DNA of 64,000 nt from Anisodus tanguticus. Lineage: Eukaryota > Streptophyta > Magnoliopsida > Solanales > Solanaceae. The DNA is taken from positions 19,716,954 through 19,780,953 of the forward strand of contig CM067543.1 in the NCBI GenBank assembly GCA_034509755.1. The letters run 5' to 3'. Within the stretch, counting starts at the first letter, position 1; each line of letters opens with the position of its first letter. Position numbers and translations under genes: made by a program. The notes below the pieces were generated by a model that searched no databases, had not been told where the DNA came from, and saw nothing but the letters and a program-made list of their open reading frames with translations. Shown here piece by piece: positions 56,601 to 64,000 of this stretch.

Positions 56601-59320
56601 TGATTCCCGAGATGGGTCGTCTTGCAAATATTATGCCCCAGTCCAAGTTCAAAGTCCACCATTTATCATGTAAATGTCACTCAGGCCCATTGTTAGGTCC
56701 TCTAGATGTCATCAGTCCGTTCAGATTTAAATATCAAGCCCAAGTTATAAATTTTAAAAGCCCACAAATCAGTCTCAGTTTCTTGCTTCCGATTTAATAT
56801 CTAAAATAATCCACTTTTTAAATTCATATTTATACAAGTGTTTTGAAATTCATTTTATGGCGATTCTAAACTAAACGATATACGTATTGTTTGCCTATCC
56901 TACGTAGTAACCATGGGAGTTCCAATAATAATACAAAGTATATATTATTACAAGCATACATATATATATTTATATATATGTAACACATATAAAAGAAATG
57001 AAAAGAGTTGAGTTTAGGTTGGTGGGCCTATTTAAGACCACCAATTGGTTATTTTCACCCATAGTTGGGTCGTCTTGCAAATATTAGCTTCCCGGATATC
57101 AGCGTATATAAAAAAATGCTATTAACTGGGCCTTAACCCAATTAACTAAAATGTGCAATACCAATGAAGGCTCAAACTCAGCTGAATGCAATGATGGGCA
57201 TAGTAGGGGCCCATCCCGTCATGACACGGCAGATGCAAAGAGAAGGAACAAACAAAGATCCAAGTTAGAAGGCATCTTGGACTTATCATTTAGATTGATT
57301 GCATAAAAAACAAAAAAACCATGGCAAATGAAATTTGTTGCAAGATTTATCAAGAAAGCCCAAATCAAAAGTGACTAGTCATGAGAGGCAGAAGGAACAA
57401 ACAGTGGGCTATGCCCAATTCGAAAAACACAAATGATGACATACATAGAAAACATTATACATGGGCCAAGCTCAAACACTACGGCCATGTGGAAGAGACA
57501 ACAACAAGCACAAACCTCATGTCAAGGCAGGATGCGAAATGATATTCTGAATATACCCAAGTATACACCTAACATACCCTATCATACCAAGAAAACAACG
57601 GCATATATAAAATGTATATCAGGGTATACCAGAACATTATGAAGAATAAGAAATAGAGATGACGTCCAAAATGCATACGATATGTGTAGGCTTCTCTAAA
57701 TACTGTCACATATAATTCATAACAGCCATAGACATGCTTTAAATCAGAGCAACTACCAATCCCACAAGATAAATTGGGAAGAAATAACATTACTCTTATG
57801 TACAGTATTTAGGCAATACATAGACTTAGAACTAAACAGATAACATACCAAATAAACACAAAGGGGAGCTAATTTAATGCCTATCCTAATTGCCAATACT
57901 ATGCCAACAACCCTAGTAACTGTTGAGCCCATACACAGAGAGGGAAGAGCAGGGTGTGATCATACTTATTTCAGAGCATAGAAAAGAAAAAGGAGAGTAA
58001 AGGGATGTTCAATCAAAAGAACCTACTTGTACATTGGACACTCTAAGCAACAGGCTCTGGTCAACTATACTAGACCACATCTTCTTTTGAAAGAGCAATT
58101 CAATCAAGAACCAAGAAAATAGTCCATGGACATGCATAATAATCTCAACATATAACTCCTTTAAGATGTTCTAGTATTTCAGTATGATCACAACATAAAC
58201 AACTATGGACATGGTAGCATACAAGCAGGCCTATGTGTTTGTCATAGCAATTCAAGTTTCCAAATTTCACCTTAAACAGGTATGAGATCAAATAACTAAG
58301 ATTCAAAATCATGCATATGAATGGGATGCAAACAAGACACTCAACATGGAATCAGCAAGGCATAATCTAACAAGAATTATCTAAGTACAATCCCTAGGGG
58401 CTAATACATGCTCTCTACGAATCAAAAACTATTCTTCACCTAAATATTATGACTTAAACAGTTCGTAAATAATTTAAACCAATTCTAAAATGATCATATT
58501 AATCATCTTCTTAACTAATCATCTTATGTATATGACTTAGGACAAATCTCAGACAAACATTTCAATAAACAAGCTTCATGTTGAGACAATCAACCTTCCT
58601 AAATCAGTTTTATTGATCAAACAAGTTTCAATTTGTCATTCTTGATACTATACTACCTTAACCTCAACCTAAACAGTCACACATGTTTGAATAAATCTTA
58701 AGCTAACAATATTAGGTATTAGATTAGAAAACACAACCTACATGTTACTAATATAAGGTTAAAATCAACACCCTATGCTCTGTTTGGCTTCACATACTAG
58801 TTTGAACTACCACAACATCTCAAACTAACATATATCAACTTAAGAACAACTTCTGAACTACCACATTAATGTTATTATTAAACATGAAACACATACTAAC
58901 ATGTCCCTTTGAAGACTAATACATGTTTTGCATAAATTAAACTACATACTAAAAACTTCAACAGTAACATAAGACCACTAGAACATCTCACAATAAACAC
59001 ACAAACATTATGATGCCACATATTAACTAAAATTAACGAAATTAAACTAACTAAATCAAGGATTAAAGATTACCTTGTGTGGAGACATCCTAAAGGTCGA
59101 GTTTGAGCGTGACTTCAACTCTGACGCCTTTCGAACTCACAAACACACGTAAAAAACAAAAGGTTTTAGAACTGAGGGCCAATTTTAAGTAATTATGGGT
59201 TTCCCAAAATGGTTTGCATCCCAACATAAGTATAATTAGCCATTTTAAACTCAATTAGGATCTCAATTAATGTAAATGCCTTGAGATCAAGTTTTTTGTA
59301 CTGTGATAATGTGGGATGAG
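56601..59320. other. Non-coding stretch, probable retroelement debris
   Basis: No domain-bearing ORF. ATGGCGATTCTAAAC at about 56857 faintly recalls the primer site next to LTRs of Tat/Ogre elements (TGGCGACTCTGC...). A 20-bp word GGGTCGTCTTGCAAATATTA occurs at 56614 and 57067. The rest (57.1-59.1 kb) is AT-rich with no repeat I recognise. Confidence 0.35.
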
Positions 59321-59326
59321 GGTCTC

Positions 59327-59334
59327 AATTTATA
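59327..59334 (-). promoter_or_regulatory. Candidate TATA box on the minus strand
   Basis: TATAAATT on the minus strand within CCCTATAAATTGAGACCC. It is followed about 230 bp downstream by CACACAAGGTAATC (near 59070), which resembles a splice donor. It could be an LTR promoter or an old gene promoter. No protein follows that I can recognise. Confidence 0.35.
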
Positions 59335-60335
59335 GGGGAGATAAAACCCTAGCAGACCCAAAATTGTTCGATGTGGGAGAACTCCTTTTGGGGGGAAATT
59401 TCCCTCCAATGGTTCTTGACCAATAGAAATTGAGAGTTCAAAATTGTAACAAGACAAGAAAGCATTTAATGCTAGCAGAAAAAGTAACAGGGAGGGGTAA
59501 CCTCACCTTGTAGGGGTGAGGGTGGTCTGGTGGCGTGCAAGGGAAGAGGACGAGGGTAATTAATTCCCTTTCCTCTTCCGGCGAGGCAACAATCGCAGGA
59601 ATAACAACATACCAAAGCCAGGTTGCCATCTTTGGCAATGGAGAAGCGTACAGAGCAACGGCTAGGGCGGGGATAAGGGATTTGCCCTTTACGCCTTGTT
59701 TTGATGGACCTGGTTGGCCTGGGCTCGTCTAAATTTAATTAAAAGAAAAATGACCCAGACGTCTTGTTTAAGGTTTGAGTAATAACAGTCACATTTTGCA
59801 AATGTAGCTATTATTTAAATTAAAAGTCGACCAAATAATTTCAAAAATTATCCACTTAAAATAAAATCTTCGTTTCAAGTCTAATTTTGACACTAATCTG
59901 GATTTAGGAAATTTAAATCATGCAAGTCTTTTTAATTCTAAACTATGACTTAAAATTTTGATGTAATTCCATTATCGTACCTAATTAACAATTTCACAAA
60001 TTTGACGGAGCGAAATATTAATATTTTAATTTTGAATATTCTTTTAAGACAATTATATTTATATTTGTCAGTTAAAAATATAAAATCATAATTAATGATC
60101 AAATTATATAAAATTAGGATATGATATACAATATATATACTAAGTGATATTTTGTCAAAATGAAATGACAATATACTCCCTGAATAATTTTGTAAAATTA
60201 TATTCGTCTTTTGAAAAGTAAATTTCACTCCGTCTGTGACTCGAGAACTTCGAATAATTAAATAAAATTATTAGAGGAGAGAAATTAAGTGTCAACTGTA
60301 AGTGGAGAAATAGATGGAACATGTGACTAAAGAAG
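59335..60335. other. Spacer, no supported gene
   Basis: Contains two facing short ORFs (59535-59732 plus and 59438-59638 minus) in a locally GC-richer patch, neither with a recognisable domain. From 59750 the DNA is very AT-rich. Confidence 0.4.
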
Positions 60336-60343
60336 ACTAGAAG
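60336..60343. repeat. Left 8-bp target duplication of the hAT element (ACTAGAAG)
   Basis: ACTAGAAG occurs directly before the GC-rich left end and again at 63823-63830, directly after the right end. Eight base pairs is the length made by hAT transposases. Confidence 0.85.
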
Positions 60344-60349
60344 CTGGCC

Positions 60350-60500
60350 AGTGGGCCGGGTCGGCCGGTCTCGCCCCAAACCCGACCTTTGTAAAAAATG
60401 AAAAAGAATCGGTATCGGGACTCGAACCGGGACGGGACATGGTCTCCTCCCCGCGATCCCGGTCTCTCCTGTCCCGACCCGATCCCGCCCTAAACCCCCT
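60350..60500 (+). repeat. hAT left subterminal GC-rich repeats
   Basis: Repeated short words on both strands: GGGTCGG, AACCCGACC, CGGTATCGGGA, CCGGGACGGGAC, CGATCCCGG, CCCGACCCGATCCCG. They mirror the right end (63625-63810). In hAT elements such subterminal motifs bind the transposase; that role here is inference. Confidence 0.7.
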
Positions 60501-60648
60501 TTTGCAAAAATAACCGTTACATCGGCGATCATTTTACATTTTGGTCATTGTGCAACAGCCATTTTTGGCCTCCCCCTACCACTACCCCCTTAATATTTAT
60601 TTTTAACCCATAAGTTATTATATATCCACTTTAACGCAATTTCTCAAC

Positions 60649-60656
60649 TATAAATA
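60649..60656 (+). promoter_or_regulatory. TATA box of the hAT transposase gene
   Basis: TATAAATA in CTCAACTATAAATACCTC, followed by a pyrimidine-rich leader (CTCTTCATCTTTCTC). It lies about 310 bp upstream of the first ATG at 60967. Confidence 0.6.
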
Positions 60657-60966
60657 CCTCATTTTCTCTTCATCTTTCTCACAAATCTTCCTACAATCTC
60701 TCTAATCTCTCAACAATCTATTTCTCTACAAGTCTATATTGTCTACTAAATATTCAATTTTATTTATTCATTTGAGAATTGGGAGTAAAGTTGGCAACTA
60801 GTTTGAGGATCTTCCATCGAGCAAAGTTTCAATTTTCAACCTCTCGAATACACGTCTGCGTTTGGTACATTCGTTCATTCATTAAATTATTATTGTCTGT
60901 TTATTTTATTTAGCGCACTTAATTTCGTTTACTTTAATTATTTATTAGTATAAGTATAAATTTATA

Positions 60967-61254
60967 ATGGAAGGATTTAAATGTATGCTTATGGGTAGGG
61001 GTCATGCTTCTTCTAGTAGGAGCAACAAGGGCAAGAGTCTTATTTCTAGACAGAATCATATTCCTACACAGGATGATTTTGTTGATACTGAACATTTTCC
61101 TACAATACCATTAGATTTAGACGATGAGCTATTTTCTGGAACTCAAGAAGACTTTAATTTAGACGATGATTTAGATGATACACCCACTAATGTAGATGAC
61201 AACACACCCACTAGTGCACCTTCAACTGAAATGCCTCCTATACCCCTAGTATGA
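60967..61254 (+). pseudogene. hAT transposase, N-terminal segment
   Basis: 95 codons from ATG 60967: a Ser/Lys-rich start (HASSSRSNKGKSLISRQNHI) then an acidic, Thr/Pro-rich part (LDLDDELFSGTQEDFNLDDD). It ends in TGA at 61252. The BED finger continues in another frame from about 61254, so a small indel separates them. Acidic N-terminal leaders before BED fingers are common in plant hAT transposases. No domain is recognised in this piece itself. Confidence 0.7.
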
Positions 61255-61550
61255 GACGAGGTCTAACAAAATGACCATTAAAATCAGATGCATGGACATT
61301 TTTTGATAGGGACGTAGAGAATCAAGTAGCTAGATGTAAAATTTGTAAAGATGTTTTAAAATTTAAAACTGAAAAGGGTCACGGTGGGACGGGGGGTTTA
61401 ATGAGACACGTAGCAAGGGCTCATCCAGCTAGGTATGTCCAATACGATGCTTCAAAACCTGGTGCGAAAACGTCCGCTCCATCGGGACAAGGTTCACATA
61501 CTATCCCGGACCAAGTACAGGGTCAAATTAACCCTATGAGGGGGGAATTG
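61254..61550 (+). pseudogene. hAT transposase, BED zinc finger
   Basis: The frame from 61254 has a TGA at 61272-61274 where Trp fits, then SDAWTFFDRDVENQVARCKI, CKDVLKFKTEKGHGGTGGLM and RHVARAHPARYV. The Cys-x2-Cys...His-x4-His pattern (CKIC ... HVARAH) is that of a BED DNA-binding finger. After INPMRGEL a stop follows and the core frame is shifted. BED fingers bind the transposon ends. Confidence 0.85.
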
Positions 61551-62571
61551 TAGGCCCTAAATACAATAAACATAGAGATAGGGAAGCAATAGCAAAATTT
61601 GTTGTTGTGGAGGGTTTGCCTTTTTCATTTCCTCCATCTCCCAGTTTTATTCATTACATTAGAGATATGTATAATCCTGCTTTTAATGGTTTTTCTAGAT
61701 CAACTGTTAAGAGAGATGTATTTAAATTCGCACATGAATATCAACAGTATTTATGTTATTCATTATATCATTTTAATGGAAAAGTGGCTATCACTTCTGA
61801 TATAGGCCGTAGTACTAACGGCCATGATTATTTAACGGTAACCTGTCATTGGATAAATTATAAATGGTCTATGAAAAAACGTATCTTAGCGTATAGATAT
61901 ATAGATGATAGGCACACTGGTACTTTTATTGCAAAAAATATTTATCAAGTGTGCGATTATTACGGAATAATAGATAAAATTATGACTATTACATTAGATA
62001 ACACTTCTTCTAACAATTACGCTATTACAATTTTAAAAAATAGTTTAACTCCATCTTTTCCAGATCATTTTCATATAAAATGTGTGTGTCATATATATAA
62101 CTTAATTGTAAAGGATGGTCTATCACTTTTTGAAGACATTCTTAGTAAAATAAAATTTACTATAAACTTTATTTTTAAAAATAATAGAATACAACGAAGA
62201 AAAGAATATAAAAAAACTTGTCACGATTGCCAACTACCTTATAGAAAAATTCCAAAAGAAGTACCCACTAGGTGAAATTATTTATACGAGCAACTACTTG
62301 TTGCTTATGACTATAGAAAACCTATAACTTTATTTTTAACTCTCATAATCAAAATCTAGCTGATATGGTTGTAGATAGCGGTTGGGTAAAAAATTTCAAA
62401 CTTATTGTATTTTTAGAGATATTTTTTCAAGCAACAAAAGAATTTTCCAGTATATATTATCCTACTATTTCAATTATGTTGTTTTATATAGCTCTAATGT
62501 TTTTATTACTTAGTGAATATATGGAAAACCCAGCTTATAAGGCAGCTATTAAAAAATGTTTATCAAAATAA
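61551..62571 (+). pseudogene. hAT transposase, catalytic core
   Basis: The frame joins from YNKHRDREAIAKFVVVEGLP (upstream of the ATG at 61607) through SFIHYIRDMYNPAFNGFSRS and KVAITSDIGRSTNGHDYLTV. Here the first catalytic Asp of TSD is present but the usual following Trp is not. It continues through RHTGTFIAKNIYQVCDYYGI, TITLDNTSSNN (second Asp) and HIKCVCHIYNLIVKDGL (the CxxH region). It breaks near 62230-62275; 62365-62571 continues with WVKNFKLIVFLEIFFQATKE and YPTISIMLFYIALM. The family is RNase H-fold DDE transposases. Confidence 0.9.
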
Positions 62572-63396
62572 AAACATATTTTATTCCTATTCCCACTATT
62601 TTATATTATTGGTGTTGTATTAAATCCGACTATTAAAATAGATGGTACTAAATCACTTAATGAAACTATTTATGATTGTATAAAAGTACTACCACCTCCA
62701 AGTTCCAAAAATCTAAATCACCCACCACCTATTGAACAAACTAAAGAAGAAGTGTTGTCTAGCGTAGAAGACGAATGCAAAAAAGTATATAGGTTTTACC
62801 AACAAGAAAGTGCTAGCAACCTACCGGCTTCCATACCATCTTCTTCTTCTTCAACACAACCTCACAAAAGACATGTTGTTTCTGCAGCTAGTATTGAAAG
62901 CCTCAGAAATAGAATGTGCGGCCGTATCTCTACTAACCAAATTAGCGAGTTTGATATTTTTGTTTTGCAGGGTTTTGTACCGTACCAAGCAGTTCTCAAT
63001 GAAGAAGGACATGAAGACTTGCTGAAATACTGGAGGGGGAATGAGAAGACCTTTCCGACACTTTCAATGATGGCCCAAGATGTTTTGAACATTCTCGCGT
63101 CATCAACGGCGTCTGAAAGCTCTTTTTTTGCCGGCAGTTATCAAATAGGAGAGCACAGACGCTCATTAGCCAGAGATAGCTTGGAGATTGTAGTATTATT
63201 CAGAGATTGGATACGAGCGGAGCGGAGAAGGTGCGATCAACCGGAGATCAACGAAGAAGAAGATGAAAACTACAACGAAATCTTATCCGAAGGTGGTGGA
63301 AGCGACGTGGATGAATTTGACCAACAAATACCAATTCCAACCAAAGAACCACAAGAAATTATCATGAAACTAGAACAGGTTTTTTTCAGAATGTAA
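62572..63396 (+). pseudogene. hAT transposase, C-terminal dimerisation domain
   Basis: The ORF from 62752 (214 codons) has a Ser/Pro-rich linker (LPASIPSSSSSTQP), then GHEDLLKYWRGNEKTFPTLS, MAQDVLNILASSTASESSFF and IGEHRRSLARDSLEIVVLFR-DW. It matches 'LDvLxYWk.n..rfPvLs.mArdiLaiPaStaasEraFs.gg..i...R.sL.p..vealiclrdWl'. This is the conserved hAT dimerisation domain, including the ASE stretch. An acidic tail (NEEEDENYNEI) ends the protein at 63396. The frame upstream to about 62640 also reads as coding (IGVVLNPTIKI-like). Confidence 0.9.
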
Positions 63397-63599
63397 TTTT
63401 TTTAATTGCAATTTTACTATGTAATTTGCAACTTTTGAACAACACCACAAAATTGCAATTTTGACAATTGCATTTGTGTTACAAAAAAAAATCATGTCTA
63501 TTAAATAATATAAGAGGCACCAAAACAACATTGAGATATTTTTATTACACTATCTTGTATTGTTTAATTATTGAGTTTTTTATATATATGTTATTTTAT

Positions 63600-63822
63600 A
63601 AATTAAGTGCATAAAAAAAAAACGCCCGGGATCCCGATCCCGACCCGAGCCGTCCCGATTTCGACGAGATCGAGATAGGTGTGGGACTTCGGAAAATCCC
63701 GTCTATCCCGATCCCGCCTGACCTGAACCGACCCGATCCCGCTCCTTCCCCCCGTCCCGCCCCGACCCGATTCTGCCAAACCCGGCCCGCCGATCCCGAG
63801 CCCGACCCACTAGCCACCCTTA
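63600..63822 (-). repeat. hAT right terminal inverted repeat and subterminal repeats
   Basis: From 63625 to the end, GGGATCCCGATCCCGACCCG, CCCGATCCCGCC, CCGACCCGATCCCGC and CCGATCCCGAGCCCGACCC recur. The terminus on the minus strand reads TAAGGGTGGCTAGTGGG. The minus ORF 63817-63596 (Gly/Ser/Arg-rich) is an accidental reading of these repeats. Confidence 0.8.
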
Positions 63823-63830
63823 ACTAGAAG
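63823..63830. repeat. Right 8-bp target duplication of the hAT element (ACTAGAAG)
   Basis: Equal to 60336-60343, immediately after ...CCACCCTTA. Confidence 0.85.
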
Positions 63831-63949
63831 TATTGGAAACAGGAGAGGATGAGGGACAAGTGATGTGGATAAGAGATGATTCTGGCACTGGGAAGGAGGT
63901 GTCATCTTTAGAATAATGTGAGAAGGTTGGGAAAATGTGAGAAGGATCA

Positions 63950-64000
63950 TGTCACGTCTCAAATCAGGGAAAGCGGTGGCACCTACCCTTTTCCGATCTG
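63950..64000 (-). repeat. Start of another minus-oriented gypsy LTR, cut by window end
   Basis: TGTCACGTCTCAAATCAGGG followed by GCGGTGGCACCTACC resembles 40771 onward (TGTCACGACCC...CAGGAGCCGTGGTGGCACCTAC). Only 51 bases are inside the window. Confidence 0.7.

Larger units (their letters stand above)
60344..63822 (+). mobile_element. hAT-superfamily DNA transposon, near full length, inactive
   Basis: 3.48 kb with an 8-bp target duplication. Imperfect terminal inverted repeats: left CTGGCCAGTGGGCCGGGTCG; right, reversed, TAAGGGTGGCTAGTGGGTCG. The right end has about five extra terminal bases (TAAGG), so the left end is shortened or altered. Both ends hold GC-rich subterminal repeats of CGGGATCGGG/GGGTCGGG words. 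Inside on the plus strand are a BED zinc finger, hAT core and dimerisation domain. Stops and frameshifts prevent a full transposase. It stands out as a GC-rich-ended island in AT-rich DNA. Confidence 0.9.

Noticed and set aside
59438..59732. Overlapping ORFs on both strands in a GC-richer patch, candidate small host gene
   Set aside because: No domain, no signal or splice structure tied to them; overlapping opposite ORFs of this size are expected by chance.
63596..63817. Gly/Ser/Arg-rich ORF on the minus strand
   Set aside because: A product of the GC-rich subterminal repeats of the hAT element.

Overview
This window looks like nuclear DNA of a flowering plant, most likely Solanaceae. It is AT-rich and is built almost entirely of old, nested and broken transposable elements. 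I found no intact host gene, no rRNA or tRNA gene, no CRISPR array and no bacterial-style operon. The Solanaceae assignment rests on my recognition of repeat families (the Tekay/Del-type LTRs, and the interspersed repeat at 19.26-19.40 kb ending in a TGTTGTTG-type tail). It was not tested by a search.

Layout. (1) 1-652 is the tail of a minus-oriented gypsy LTR cut by the window edge. (2) 954-14691 is a three-level nest. An outer element with long LTRs and no coding capacity (959-14686, TSD TTGAG) carries an Athila-like element on the minus strand (6311-14622, TSD GTATG/GTACG) inside its right LTR. That element in turn holds a complete LTR of its own family in the opposite orientation (9984-11390). 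(3) 14.7-19.1 kb holds three unrelated Ty1/copia remnants on both strands. (4) 19.1-21.3 kb is AT-rich spacer with a SINE-like repeat and a Stowaway-like MITE. (5) 21.37-24.6 kb is a 5'-truncated LINE on the minus strand. (6) 24.97-37.4 kb is LINE material on the plus strand (a ~30-bp tandem array, ORF1 remnant, RT C-terminus and tail) interrupted by a plus-strand Tekay/Del gypsy (about 26.96-33.40 kb) and a minus gypsy LTR (33.4-35.14 kb).

(7) 38.27-55.17 kb is best read as one minus-strand copia element. Its 3' LTR and polypurine tract lie at 38.27-39.62 kb, and its gag, primer site and truncated 5' LTR at 53.6-55.17 kb. A complete minus-strand Tekay/Del gypsy split it (40771-51376, perfect TSD GTTGG). 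(8) 55.17-56.6 kb holds two tandem arrays: a 97-bp dimeric minisatellite and an ~80-bp repeat. (9) 56.6-60.3 kb has no recognisable coding sequence, but its promoter-like and repeated motifs suggest further LTR debris. (10) 60344-63822 is a nearly full-length hAT DNA transposon with an 8-bp TSD (ACTAGAAG), GC-rich subterminal repeats, a BED zinc finger, a hAT core and a dimerisation domain, disabled by stops and frameshifts. (11) At 63950 another minus-oriented gypsy LTR starts and runs off the window.

The parts do not work together as a pathway; they record successive insertions. Four target-site duplications, a set of primer-binding sites and two polypurine tracts allow the insertion order to be read. 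I found no undescribed biological system. The most informative points are the nest structures, the opposite-facing Athila LTR, the dimeric minisatellite, the hAT element's ends, and the repeated conversion of tryptophan codons to stops, which fits decay under cytosine methylation.
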